From Vanilla planifolia (Eukaryota; Streptophyta; Magnoliopsida; Asparagales; Orchidaceae), in contig JAIUJO010000090.1 in assembly GCA_023846275.1 (NCBI GenBank), positions 1,589,255 to 1,653,254 on the forward strand: a stretch of 64,000 bases of DNA, written 5' to 3'. Positions within the stretch are counted from its first letter, which is position 1. Each line of letters starts with the position of its first letter. The translations under genes and the position numbers were made by a program. Below the pieces are notes generated by a model. That model ran no database searches. It worked only from the letters and a program-made list of their open reading frames with translations, and was not told the DNA's origin. Shown piece by piece: positions 14,701 through 29,432 of the stretch.

Positions 14701-17329
14701 TACTAAAACTATAAAAAAATAATTTTTTTAGAAATTTGGACCTAAAAATTTTGTTTGGAAGAGCTTATTGGGACATGTCGAACAACCTTGTTTCTGTTTG
14801 AATGGACCTTGTTTTGAGTTATAACAAATTGCCTATTTAAATAAGCACAAATATTAAAATTACTATTTTAATATGCAAAAAATATATAAAAAATTGAAAT
14901 AACATAAATAGAAGTAATGTAATAAAAGCAAATCAAATTGACACAAAGGTCATATGTCAGGAGTGTTAAACTTGCAATGTTTTATAACATAATCGATGTG
15001 AAAGTTTCAAATAAATGTCATAAATAACATGGGAAGGTTTCCTTCAAAAATGCAAAGGAGATCTACGATAACAACCCTATTATATAAATTTGCAATAAAT
15101 GGAAATGCCTCATAAAAAATTCCAAAACCCTTAAAAAAAATTATCAACAAACTTAATCATGAAATTTCAATTAGACAAAGCTTGTCGAGATGAGTCCAAC
15201 AAAGTTTATTTCTTTTAAATAAGATACCATTCAGAATTGTTATGAATTACAAAATAAAAGGGATAAATAATAATAAATTATTATTTTAATATCTTATATT
15301 ATATTTTAAATCTAGAAAGAGATAAATTTTCATAATGTAACATAGCTAATCCATAGTGAGATATAGGTTGTATGAGAGGAGAATTAGATTTTCAAAATAA
15401 TAAAATAAAATAAAAAAAAAGTTAAAGAAATGAGATAAAATATATAGAAAACTTGTATTAAAAAATATTTAAGAGATTGAGTATAACATCCTTTTTATCA
15501 AATTATCTATGAAGAAAAAGGCGTAGTAAAATGTGAGAAAATCCTAAAAAGTGAAATATTTTGAAATATAATAAATTATTGTTTAATTATCTATAGTAGG
15601 TTAAGATGAGTCCAATGACATTTTTTACATCTTAATTTAACACCATTTGGAAATATTTTAGTTAATTGAGGTAAATAAGAAAAACTAATAAATAAATATT
15701 TTTTAATATTAAGAAAATAGATTTTAAATTAGAAATGAGTTTAGTTGAACTAATATAATATAATAAATTCAAAGTTATGTAATGGTCACCTGAGAGGATA
15801 TTTCATGTCACATTGTTTTATAACAAAATCAAAGCAAAACATTTGAAGAGATAAGATAAATTGCAAAGGAAAGTTCCATACTTGGTTACTTAGGTGATCA
15901 AGTGTAACATCTTCGATCATAAAATTTTGTAAAAATATAAAATATCTCACAAAGTCTACGAAAAGCATAGAAAATAGAAAAAAATTATTAAATAAAATCT
16001 AATACTTTTATTTAAGAAAGGTATGGACATCAAGTTTAACACTGTTGAATACAAAATCAATTCTAACTCAAAATTCCTCAAAAAGAGTGCTAATACCTTA
16101 GAAAATGAAATATTAAAAAAATATAAATGTTGAGATTTAATTGCATATAGCTTGTTGAAATGAGGCCAATGACTTTTATTTCTTCTTGATCAAATCTCCT
16201 TTAGAATTACTATGAATTAAGAAAATAAATATTCATAAATAATAATAATATAACATATCTAGATTAGGTAATTATTTTTTAAAAATAAAAAGAGAAAAAT
16301 TTAAATCTCACATGAGTGGAGCTTTAAAGACACATAGAAATATAATCAAATTAAAAAACAAAATTGAGGAATTAATATACATTTTATAATAAAGTTAAAT
16401 TGGAAGATGTTAAGGATATTGAGTATAATATCCTCGATTATTAAATAAAATATTAATATTATTGTGTCACAAAATAAACACAAAATTCTCAAAAATAAAA
16501 TATCTTAAAATATAAAAAATAAACATTTAAAAGGACAGTGCTTATTAAGACAAATGTTATGAAATTTCTTTTATCTTAATCATATCTCATTTAGAATTAC
16601 TATAAATTATATAATAAATAAGCACAAATAATAAGAAATTTTGTTGAAATAGTCAGTAAATATATAATAAAGTTGAAATAAGACATATTGAAGCAATGCA
16701 ATTAAGCAAAATAAAACTATATAAAGGTTACACATGAGGAAAATTCCATTTAGTTGTAATATAATGAAATTAAATTAAAAAATTCGAATAAATAACATAG
16801 ATTATAAAGCAAAGTTGCTTTATAATGTAATAAAGGAGCTTAAGCGTAACGCCTATGATCATTAACACAAGTAAAAATAAAAATGCCTCATAAACTAAGC
16901 CAACACTATAGATAACAAAGTATTTGGAAATGTTAAAATGAATATTTAATTTTATAAAGCTCATTGAGATGTGTTAAACAACATTTGCTTTTTATTAAGA
17001 TCAAGAGTAACAACATCAATCATTAAAGCAGGTATAGATCAACATGTTTGATAAGGTGTGTAAAAACTTAAGAAAACAATATTTAAAAAATATAAAATGA
17101 ATAATTTTTTAGATAGAGCTTAAGAAGACAAATTCAACAAGGATTTTTTTATTGCAATTGGACTTCAAATACTACAAATTGATAGACTAATCAACCATAA
17201 ATAAGAATTATATATTATTTTAGTATTAATTAAATTGATATTTTGCTTCAATTACATCACTATTGGAATTAACATAAATGAAGCAATTAAATATGATAAA
17301 ATAATTAAATTATAATTTAAATAATTAGT
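11741..17329 (+). repeat. Satellite array, forward orientation, no clear higher-order period
   Basis: A-boxes are near 12148, 12548, 13495, 13920, 14330, 14750, 15165, 15580, 16135, 16530, 16945 and 17110. Between 13495 and 15580 the spacing is very regular (410-425 bp). Irregular units are at 12548-13495, which contains a micro-inversion and an eroded A-box near 13150; at 15990-16030, where the sequence skips from the A-box phase to the B-box phase; and at 16945-17330, a chimaeric patch. No gene is seen. The minus-strand open frames at 13554-13864 and 15786-15968 are short and unrelated to one another. Confidence 0.88.
12894..12930 (-). repeat. Micro-inversion carrying a reverse A-box
   Basis: About 37 bp read as a reverse-strand A-box (TTTTGGACTCCTC, then ACTCTATCCTATTGAAT) inside an otherwise forward monomer. 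The left flank is a normal forward B-box ending GATCATTTGAAC. The right flank resumes forward monomer sequence at a later phase near 12935. Confidence 0.75.
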
Positions 17330-20300
17330 AAATATATAATAAACTAGAAATGTAAGAAAACAAACCAATGCAAAGTAACAAAACAAAAATGATATAAAAG
17401 TTACACTAAAAAAAAGAATCAGTGTTCATTCAAATATTAAAAATTGTAACAAAAAAAATTAAAAAATAAAACAAGTTATGATAAAATTGCATTCTAAAGT
17501 TCTAAGATAATCATGTGTGATATTCTCTAGCACTAAATTAGTTTTTAGTCAAAGTCACTCATAAAAGAAAAATATTTTCAGAAATAAGCTAAATTATAGG
17601 AAAAAGTTGAATTCCTAGAAAAAAAAAGTAGATGTATTATAATAGCATCGTCGATACCAAATTTGGTACAAAAAACAATTTCTCATAATACATGCCAAAA
17701 CATTTTGGAGCAAAATGTTTAAAAAGACAAATGAATATTAAAGTTAAGGGTGAGTCAAAAATTCTCATAAGTCATGCCAAATTATTTGAAAAATAATTTT
17801 AAAAAATAATTTAATTAAATATTACTCATTGGGATAAGTCTAATGGCATTTGCCTTGTTTTAATTCAACCTTCTCTGGAATTATTATAAATTGCACATAA
17901 AAAGGTGTTAAAATAATTAATTATTTTTTAATATTAAGTGAATATTTTGTAAAATTAAAATGACATAAATTGAATCAACATAATCTAACAAAATCAAAGT
18001 AATGATAGGGTCACAAAAGTGCAAAGTTAGGTTTACATAGCACTATAACTAAATTAAAGCAAAAAATAGATGGAATAATTTTTTTGTTTAAGATTAATTT
18101 GGAGATTTTTAAATTGTATATAGCTTTCGATGTCATGTTACACCATCATTATTTCCCTTGATCAAAGCATCAATTGAAGTACTATGAATTGCCAAGATAA
18201 ATAAACATGAATAAGAACAAATTACCATTTTGTTATTAAATAAATGTATATTAAAAAAAATTATTGTAAAATAAGGAAATATGATAAATAAAATGAAAGT
18301 AATCTAATGGTCACCCAAAATAAGATTTATGGTAACATACTAATATAACAAATTCAAAACATAAGAATCGAAGAAATAAGATGAATTGCATAAAATAATG
18401 CATTGGAAAATACTAAGTTGATCGTTAGCATCATCAATCAAAAAATTAGGTATGAAATAAGATGTCTTGTAAAACATACAAAATTCCTAAAAAAATAAAA
18501 TTTTTTTAGACATAAAATGAATATTTAATAAGATGGAGCTCATAGAGATGACTCCAATTATATTTTTTGCCCTTAATAATAGCTCCTTTTTTTATTGCAA
18601 ATTTCCTATGTAAATAAGGAAAGATAATAACAAAGTATTATTTTTATAAGAAGTATATATTAAAACTCAAATTGTTAAAGTGAAACCAATGTAACCTAAC
18701 AAAATCAAAGTAACATAATGGTTACATAGGAGGAAATTTAGTCTTAATAATAATATAAAGAAATGGAATTTGAGTATAATAAGACCAATCACCAAATCTA
18801 AATCAAATTACAATATCTCATACAACATTCCAAAATTTTAAAAAATTTAAATAATTTAAAATATAAAAAGGAATTATTGAGTTGAGAGGGAACATTAGGT
18901 TGAGTTAAACAACATTTGTTTACCTCAATTACACTATGTTTAGAATTAATGTAAATTAAATAATTAAATATGCATAAATAATAAGAAATTATTATTTTAA
19001 TATTATGGAAAAATATACATCAAATTTTGAAATGAGATAATGCATAACTATGTAGTTAACTAAATCAAATCAACAAAAATGTCTCACTAGAGAAGAATGG
19101 GAGTTTTCTAGTCATATAAATAAAACAAATTCACGATTTTTTAAAAAATAAGGTAAACTACATAGGACGCAACATTTTAAGATGTTAAAGAAATGTAGAG
19201 TTAAATCATATATCAATAAATAATGTATGAATCAAAATGCATTATAAAGATATAAAAAAATTAAAAAATAAAATATCTAAAAATATAAAAAAGAATGTTT
19301 AAATGGTTGAAGAATGTTTAGATGAGTCTAGTAATGTTTATTTTGTCACAAATGAACCTCATTTGGGATTAATATGATATACAAAAGTAAGCATTACTTA
19401 TGATTTATTATTATTTATAATTAAGTAAATATTTACTAATGAAAAAAAAGACATATAAGTAGTGTAATCAAACTAGACGAAAATGATATAAAAGGTGCAC
19501 AATGGAGAATAAAAAGATTAAGTGTAACTTCTTTGATTCACAAATCTAATACAAATAAAACTTTTTCATAAAGTGTAATAAAATCTTAGGAAATAATTGT
19601 TTTTAAAAAGTGTAGATAAATAATTGGATAGTACTCATCGAAACAAGTCTAATGATTTTTGTTTTAACTCCATCTTACCACGATTTGAATTAGAGTAAAT
19701 TAAAAAATTTAACTAAACAAAAATAAGAGTAAATTATGATTTTAATATTAAGTAATTTATATTAATGTTAATATGATATAAATTAAAGTAATGTAATTTA
19801 ACAAACCAAAGTGATGTAGGTGACATATGAGAGAATATTTTTAGTTGCATATTAAAATAACCAAATAAAAATATAATTTTTGAAGAGATGAGATAAATAA
19901 TATAGAAAACTTTTATTATAAGATACTAAGATGATCATTGATAACATCTTTGAGCAATAAATCTGGTATGATTCAAAATGCCACATAATGTATGCCAAAA
20001 GCCTAATAAAAATAAAATTTAAAAATATAAAAAAGAGTATTTAGTTAGATAGAGTTTATTGAGGGAACCCCAATGTTATATATTTTGTTTCGATAAGATC
20101 TTGTTTATAATTACTATGAATTATGAATCTAAACTGATCTAAATAATTCAAATTCCTTTTTTAAATATTAAGTAAACATATATTAAAAATGGAATAAGTT
20201 AAATTAAAACAATGTATTCAAACAACATTAAAGCAACATAAAAGTGACATGATAAGAAATATAGAGTTGCATAGTAAAATAATAAAATCAAAGTGAAAAG

Positions 20301-22205
20301 TTTAAATAAATGACATAACTTGCATGGTGACGTTGTATTTTGAGATACTAAACAAATCGGGTGCAACTTCGTCGATCCGATAAAGATTATTAAAACTCTA
20401 AAAAGTAAAATATTTAAAATTTTACAATTGAATATTTTATTGGAAAGAGCTTGTTGACATGAGACCAAGAATATTTGTTTTATTGTGATAAAATCGATTC
20501 GGAATCATCATGACTTTTAAATAAGAATAAGAAAAAAAATATATTTCTAAATATTAATTAATTATATATCTATGTAGAATTGAGATAAGTTAAAGAAGCA
20601 TAATACAACAAAATTAATGTATTGTAAAGTTCAGAAGAGATTATATTCAGAGTTACAAAGTAATATTATTAAATAAATGTAAAAAAATTGAAGAAATAAC
20701 ATAAACTAAAAAATTAAATAAGAAAACTAATGATAAATTATTAATTTAATATAACAAAATTGGGGCGATGTAAAGGTCTTGTGAAAGGATATTATGATTC
20801 AAATAGTTATTTAACCAATCAAAATATAAAAATTTAAGGAAATGAGTAAAATTATCTCAGACTGTTGCTTTCCAAGATACTAAAGTATTTGAGTGTAACT
20901 TCCACAATCATCAAATTTATTACAAATAAAAATATCTTATAAACCATGCCAAAACACTTGAAAATAAAAAATGTAAAATTTTAAAAATGACTATATTTTA
21001 ATATTTTTCTTCAGATGGAGTTCAATCACAATTATTTGACCTTCTTTGGGCACCATTCGAAATTAATTTTACTAATCCAATTAAAAAAACATAAATAATA
21101 AAAAAATTAATTTTTTTATAATTACTAAATATATGATATAGTAGAAATGAGATATTAAATCAAAAAATACAACAAAACAAAATTGAAATAAAGTTTACAT
21201 GTGAGGAAAAATAGAGATTCATTGATATATAATAAAATCAAGCAAAACAATTTTGCAAATCATAACTTTTACTAGAAAATGGCATTATATGTTATGATCT
21301 AAATTAACTATAACATTCTCTATCATCTAATTATTTATGAATCCAAACTTTTGATAGAAATAAAAAGTACTAGCTAATAAAATATCTAAAAATATAAATA
21401 GGAAATTTTTTCATCTTGATTACACTTCGATTGAAATTACATTACAATCTAAAACTAAATAAGAATAATTAATAAACAAATTACTATTTTAACATTAATT
21501 AAAAATATTTACTTATGTAAGAAATAAGGTAAATTAGAGCTATGTAATATAAAAAAATCAAATTGATGTAAAGGTATTGTGAGAAGAGAATTAGAATTTT
21601 CTAGTAATATAAACAATAGAAACCACAAAATTTTAAAACATGAGACAAATTGTAAAGAATGCTACATTCCAAGATACTAAAGAGATGAAGAGCAATGTCC
21701 TCAATCATTAAATTGGGTATAAATCATAACATCACACAAAGGATGCGAAAATCCTTGAAATTAAATATTTCAATATATAGAAATTTATATATAAAAGTAC
21801 TAATATTATTGAGAATTATCCAACGATGTTTGTTTGCTCTTGACTGAACATCCTCTTCGATTACTAGGATTTACCAAATTAAATAAACACAACTAATCAT
21901 AACTTATTATCTCAATATTAAATAAATTTATATTAAAGATGAAATGAAATAAATATAGGCAACTTAATTAAACAAAGAAAATGATGTAATGGTCACACGA
22001 TAGAAGAATTTTGGTTACATAATAATATAAAACAACTGCTACAAAAAAATTCCTGAAACGAATTAAACTAAAAGAAAAAATTTCATTCCAAAGTTCTGAT
22101 GAGATCATTTGTAGTTTCCTTGAACAACAAATTTATCATAAGTGAAAATATGTAGTCAACTACATCAAAATCATAGGAAATATATTTTTTAAGAAAAGTA
22201 GAAAT
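17330..22205 (+). repeat. 14-mer higher-order repeat, copy 1 (internally deleted)
   Basis: This stretch aligns monomer by monomer with 21.9-27.98 kb. Matching landmarks, copy 1 then copy 2, are: AAATATTTT...GTTGAATTCC block 17570/22464 (offset 4894); GATGGAGCTC 18532/23426 (4894); CACAAATGAACC 19347/25101 (5754); CATCGAAAC/CATCAAAAC 19636/25485 (5849); GGAAAGAGCTTGTTGA 20442/26307 (5865); CAACGATGTT/CAACAATGTT 21821/27592 (5771). The jump in offset from 4894 to 5754 means copy 1 lacks about 860 bp, equal to two monomers; the gaps fall near 18760 and 19000. The first about 230 bp belong to the preceding unit, and a further deletion at about 17565 joins it to the main copy. No gene is seen. Confidence 0.88.
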
Positions 22206-25200
22206 GAATATTTAATTTGATCAATCTCATCAACACTTCTTCAACAATGTTTGTTTCCCTTAGATGTGAACCAATTGGAATTAAAGAGAATTAATAGAAT
22301 CAAAATCAAAAATATGATAAATTCTTTTTTTAATATTAAATGAATTTATATTTAAGCTTAATCTAAAAAAATTGAAAAACCATAACATAGACATATCATA
22401 GCAATACAAAGTTAACACTTGAGGAGTTTTAGAATCACTTAGCATTATAACCAAACTAAAAGGAAATATTTTAAGAAATATGCTAAATTACATGGAAAAG
22501 TTGAATTCCAAGATAAAAAGTAGATTGATTGCAATATCATTATTCACACAAAATAGGGTATGAATAATAATATCTCATAATGCATGCCAAAACTTTTGAA
22601 TGTAAAATATTTAAAAAGATAGAAATTGATATTTAAACTAAAAATGAATCTATATGTCTCATGAGGCATTTGAAACCATAAAAAACAATTTAAAATAAAC
22701 AAATAAATATTTAATTGAATATTGTTCTTTGGGATGAGTATAACGGTATTTTTTTTCTTAATTCAACCTTATTTGGAATTAATATAATTTGAACATAAAA
22801 ATAATAACAAATAATACTTAATTATTTTATTTTATATTAAGTAAATTTGCCTTAGAATTAAAAATAAATAATTGAGTCAACATAATTCAACAAAAACAAT
22901 GTTAGGGTCACAAAAGAGGTTAGTTAGAGTTACCTAACACTATAACCAAATGAAAGGAAAAAAATTGGAGAAATTGGATAATTTTCTTAAAGATGAATTT
23001 GGAGATTTTAGTTGGATATGGCATTCAAGGTTGTGTTAAACAAGGATTGCTTTCCTTGATCAATCGACATATTGAAGTACTATGACCTAACAAAGTAAAT
23101 CAACATGAATAATCACAAATTACCATTTTGATATTAAATAAATAGATATTATTCATAAATAGAGATATATTAAATTAATATAATACAACAAAATGGAAGA
23201 GTTCTAATGGTGACACAAAATGAGATTTATGGTAACATAGTCATATAAGAATATAAAAAAATAAAGAAATAAGATAAATTGCACAAAAAAGGTGCATTAC
23301 AAATTACTGAGGAGATTATTACCATCCACAATCTTCAAATTAGGTAAGAAATGGGATGTCTTATATAGAACACTAAATTCCAAGAAAATATAATATTTTA
23401 AGGCATTTAAACAAATATTCAATTGGATGGAGCTCGTCGGGGTGAGTCAAATTACATTTATTTTGGTCTTGATCGTAGCTTCTTTTGGTTTATTGCAAAT
23501 TTCCTAAGAAAATAATTAAAGATAGTGATAAATTTTTATTTTTATAATAAGTATATATTAAAGCAAAAATTATGCAAGTTCAAGTATAGTAATCTAACAA
23601 AATCAAAGTAATGAAATGGTCACATAATAAAAAATTTAAAATTAAAAAGTAATATAAAGAAATAAAAGAGAAAACTTTAACAAAAAGTAAAATCTATGAG
23701 AGTTATTTTCCAATAAATTAGGGAATGTGCTGTAACATATTCGATCATCAAATCAATAATGAATCAAAATGCCTAGTAAGTTGACAAAATCATAAAAAAT
23801 AAAAAACTATTTTAAAAAAATTATTAATTAATGTGAATATGGTTGTACAGTTGTGTCCAATGATGTTAGTTTCCACTTAGTTTAACTTATTTGGAATTAT
23901 AGGGAATTACAAAAAAAATAAACATGAATAAAGAAAAATTATTATTTTAAATTTATGGCTATATATATCAAAGTTGAAATGATATAAATTAATGTAATGT
24001 AATATAACAAAAAAACAGCAATGAAAATTTCTCATGTGTGGAGATTTCAAGTTATGATTAAAAACTCATAAATTAAATCATAAACATCTAAAATTGTTAA
24101 CTAAATTACATGGGATAGTTGCATTCTAGTATACTAAGAAGTTCATGTATAACATGTCCAATCAAGAAATCTAATACAAATCAAACTATCTTATAAAACA
24201 TGCCAAAACAATAGAAAAATAAAATATTTAAAAATGTAAAAAATGGAATATCTGATTTGATAGAGCATGTAAGGTTTAGTTAGGTAGCATTTGCTTGCCT
24301 CAACTATGCCACATTTAGAATTAATGTTAAATAAAAAATTAAATATGCATAAATAGTATTAAATTATTATTTTTAATAATTATAAGATATGTAATAAAGA
24401 AAAAGTGCAACAAGTTGAAAAAATGAAATATGAAAAAAAAATGATGTAAAAGTTACATCTGAGAAAAATTAGAGTTTCAATGACATACAAAAAATAAAAG
24501 CAAAACATTTTTAAAAAATATGAAATTTTATAAGAAAATTGGAATTTAATTTACTAAGGTTATAGAGCACAACATCTTCTATCATTAAATCATTTACAAA
24601 TAAAAATATCTCGCAAAGCATGTCAAATGCTAGAAAATAAAATTCTAACAATGTAAATATGAAGATATGTTTCATGTCAATCACACATCAGATAAAATTA
24701 CTTCAGATTATAAGAAACAAAAAGCATAAATTATAATAAATAATTATTTTGACTTTATAGAAAAAATATAAGTTAAAGTTAGATATGAGATAAATTATAA
24801 GTATGTAACATAACTAAATGAAATCGATAGAAATACCACACTGGAGGAGAATTTGGGTTGGCTAGTAATATAAATAAAACAAATTTTTTAATTTTAAAAA
24901 AATAAGATAAACTACATAAAAGACAACATTCTAAGATAATAAAGAGAAGAACTATAAAAATATAGATTGTTAAATCATGTACGAACCAAATTGCCATTTA
25001 AAACATATAAAAACACAAGAAATTAAATAAGTAAAATAACAAAAATGAATATCCAAATGGATAAAGAATGTCGAGATGATTCTAGTAATGTTTATTTTGC
25101 CACAAATGAACCTAAATTGGGAACAATAAGGTCTATAGAAGTAAGCATTACTAAACATATATTATTATCTTATAATTAAGTAAATATATACTTAAGTAAA

Positions 25201-27975
25201 AAATAATATAAAACTAAGTAATGTAATCAAACTAGATCAAAATGATATAAAAGTTTCACAATAGAGAATTTTAGTTACATAGTAAATAAAATATTCAGCA
25301 CCAAAAAATTTGAAGAAATGAGATAAGTATCATGGTAAACCTTTGCTCCATGATTCTGATGACATTGAGTGTAACTTCTTTAATTCATCAAATCTATTAC
25401 AAATCAAATTGTCTCATAAAATGCACAATAATCTTAAAAAACAATAGTTTCAAAAAATAGAGACATATTTTTTTTCACAGTGCCCATCAAAACTGGTGTA
25501 ATGATTTTTGTCCACCATCTGATCTCAATTTGAAATACAATAAATTAAAAAATTTAACTAAGCATAAATAATAGTAAGTAATGATTTTGTTTAGTAAATT
25601 TACATTAATACTAAAATGACATAATTTGAATTAAAATAAAATAACAAATCAATGTGATTTAGTGGTCATATGAGAGAAGATGTTTAGTTTCTTAATGATA
25701 TAACCAAATAAAAACAAAAATTTGAAGAGATGAGATAAATAGTATAAGAAACTTTTATTACAAGATACTAACAAGTTCATCTGTAACATCTTTGAGCATT
25801 AACTCTAGTATGAATCAAAATGTGTCATAAAGTATCCCAAAAGCCCAATAAAGAAAAATTTAAAAACATAAAAAAGATTTTTTGTTAGATCGAGTTGCTT
25901 GAGATTATATCGACATCTATTTGGTCTCGATCAAATGTTGATTGGAATTTCTATGAGCTATGAATGTAAAAAAGCATAAATAATTATAATTCTTTATTTT
26001 AACATTATATAATCATATATTAAAGTTGAAATGACATAAATTAAAATAATGTATCCAAACAAAATTAAAGCAATGTAAAAGTCCCATATTAGGGATGTAG
26101 AGTTCCAAATTAAAATAATAAAATCAATGTGAAAAGTTCAAAGAAAAAAGATAAACTACAAGGTGATGTTGCATTCTGAGATACTAAGAAAAATTGGGCT
26201 TACCAATCTTCATCATCTCGTCACCTGCAAATCTTAATGTTTGGTAAAGATCACTAAAACTCTTGAAGGGAAAATATTTAAAAAATTTAGAAATTCATAT
26301 TTTGTTGGAAAGAGCTTGTTGAGAGGAGAGCAATATTATATGTCTCATGTAGATCAATTCTGATTAGGAGTTCTCATGAGTTTTAAAAAAGAATACAAAT
26401 AAAAATAAAAGATTATTTCTTAATATTAATTAATTTTATATTTAAGCATTGATATAAGTTAAAGCAATATAATACACTAAAATTAAACTGATAATATGAC
26501 ACAAGGGATGATATTTAGAGTTACAGAGTAATATTATTAAATCAATATAAAACATTTTAAAAAATAAGATAAATTAGAAAATTAAATAAGAAAACAATTG
26601 ATAAATTATTATTTTAATATTAAATAAATATTTATTAAATTTGAAATAAGATAAAACAAAGCAAGTAATATAACCAAATTGGGGTGATGTAAAGGTCATA
26701 TAAAACGAGATTTAGAATCACATAGTGGTTTAACCAAATCAAAATAAAAAATTTGAAGAAATTAGATACATTACATAGGACAATTACATTAGGTGATACT
26801 AAAGAATTTGACTGTAGCATCCTCAATAATCAAATCTAATGCAGATTAAATTTCTTATAAACCATGCTAGAACACTAGAAAATAAAAGTTTTAAAATTTC
26901 AAAAATAAATAATTCATTTAATAGGTCTCCTCAAGTGTAGTTCATTGAAATTTATTTTGACTTGATTGGACCCCATTTTGAATTAATGTTAGTAAATTAA
27001 CTAAAAAAGAATAAATAATAAAAAACTTAATGTTTTCATAATTAGTCTACATATAACAATGTAAAAATAAGATATTTCGATGCAATTTAATATAAGGAAA
27101 ATGAAAATGATATAAAAATCATATGGGTAGAAAAATAGTGCTTAATATATAACAAAAACAAACAACATGTTGAAAATGATAACACTTACTGGAAAATTAA
27201 AATCTAAATTATGATCTTGACCTAGTGTAACATACTCTTTCATCAAATCGTTTTTGGATAAAAAATTTTGATAGTGTTATAGAGAAATTCTAGTTAATAA
27301 AATTTCTAAAAATTTAAATATAAAAATTTGTTTCTTCTCAATCTTATTTTGACTGAAATTATGTCAAATTTTAAAATTAAATAAGCATAAAAAAATAAAA
27401 TTGCTCTCTTAACATTAATTAAAAATATTTATTAAAGTTAAAAAAAGATTGAGATGCATAAAATTAGGTACTCAATCGTTAAATTAGGTACAAATCATAA
27501 CACCTCACAAACCAAGTAAATACCCTAGAAATTAACTATTTGAAAATACAGAAATTAATATTTATGCGTATAGAGATTATCGAGTCAAATGCAACAATGT
27601 TTATTTTGTCAAGACAAAAAGTCCACTTGGATTATTATGATTTACAAAAGTAAATAAATACAACTAATCATAATTTATTAACTTAATATTATCTAAATTT
27701 ATATTAAAGTTAAAATGAGGTTTGTATAAGAAATTTAATTGAACAAAATCGAAATGACGTAATGGTCACACAATAGAAGAATTTTTTTGCATGATAATAT
27801 AAAACATTTGCTGCAAAAATTCATAAAATTAGTTAAAACTGAGCGACAAAATTTCATTCCAAGATTCTATGAGATCATTTGAAACTTTCTTGATCATGAA
27901 ATCTATCATAAATCAAAATTAAAGTAAACTTCACAAAAATCCTCAAAAATATTTTTTAAAAAACATACACATGAT
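22206..27975 (+). repeat. 14-mer higher-order repeat, copy 2 (most complete)
   Basis: A-box positions or their eroded remains are near 22210, 22710, 23010, 23426, 23830, 24250, 24660, 25050, 25475, 25880, 26300, 26910, 27330, 27560 and 27980. That is 14 intervals over about 5770 bp, an average of about 412 bp. This copy matches copy 1 on the left and copy 3 on the right far better than neighbouring monomers match each other, which is the mark of a higher-order repeat. Diagnostic peculiarities shared with both other copies include a monomer with CTTTTGGTTTATT in place of the usual GGAATTACTATGAATT, and one with AGTAAGCATTACTAA-CATATATTATTAT. No gene is seen. Confidence 0.88.
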
Positions 27976-29369
27976 TATTTACTTTGGTTAAGCTCATTGA
28001 GACTTGCCCAACGATGTTTGTTTTGCATCAAAGTGAACTAAATTTTAATTAAAGTGAGTTAAAAAATTAAAAAAACTAATGATAAATTATTTTTTAAACA
28101 TAAAGTAAATCTATATTTAAGATTAATTTAGATAAATTGATAGAATATAATCTCTCCATATCAAAGCGATATAAAGTTCACACTCTAAGAGTTTTAGAGT
28201 CACTAAGTAATATAACAAAGTTAAACGAAAATATTTGAAGAAATAAACAAAATTATATCAAAAAGTTGAATTCTAAGAGAGAAAGGAGATCAAGTGCATT
28301 ATCATCATTCATAGAAGATCTGGTACGAATAACAATATCTCATAAAGCATACCAAAATGTTTAAAAGTAAAATATTTAAAAAAATAGAAATGAATATTAA
28401 AATAATAGATGAATGAAAATGCGTGATAAGGAAGAAATGGGATGTCCTATAAAGGTGCATTATAAAATACAAAGGAGATCATTCGGATCCACAATCATGA
28501 AATTAGGTAAGAAATGGGTTGTCTTATAAAGCACATCAAATTCCTAAAAAATAAAATATTTTAAGGTATATAAATGAAAAATTAATTGGATGGAGCTCGT
28601 CAAGATGACTCAAATCACTTTTGTTTTCGCCTTAATTGTAGCTCCTTTTGGTTTATTACAAATTTCCCAAGCAAATAAAGAAATATAATAATAAATTATT
28701 ATACTTATATTAAGTATATATTAAAACTAAAATTACATAAGTTGAAGCAATGTAATCTAACATAATAAAAGTATTGTAATTGCCACACAATAGGAAATTT
28801 AGACTTAAACAGTAATATAAAGAGATGAATGAGTAAAATTTCATGATAGTTGCTTTCAATGATACTAAGGATGTAGTGCAACATCTTGGATCATCAAATC
28901 AGCTTTGAATAAAAATACATGATAAATTGTGTAAATTCTTGTAAATAAAAAATATTTAAAAATAAAGATATAATTAATTAATTAGATGATGCATGTCACG
29001 TTGTGCCTAATAGTGTTAGTTTTGATTCAGTTGAATGTTTTTGGAATTATAATGAATTACCAAAAATATAAATCAAAATTATTATTTTATTGTCAAGTTT
29101 TTATGTATCAAAGTTAAAATGAGATAAATTTAGGTAATGTATTAGAACCAAATCAAAACCATGAAAAGGTCCCATGTGTGAAAAATACAGTTACGATTTA
29201 GCATATATAAACTAAAGAAAAAACATTTGAAAAATTAGATTAATTGCATGGTATAGTTGCATTCGAAGATACTAATGAATTTGAGTATAACATGTCCAAT
29301 CACCAAATCTAGCACAAATCAAAAAAATCTCATAAAACATGCCAAAATAAAAAAAAAATATTTAAAAAT

Positions 29370-29432
<63 letters not shown>

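Noticed and set aside
17330-27975. LTR retrotransposon with the ~5-kb direct repeats as ends
   Set aside because: Copies are contiguous and built wholly of satellite monomers; there is no internal coding region, primer-binding site or polypurine tract in the expected place.
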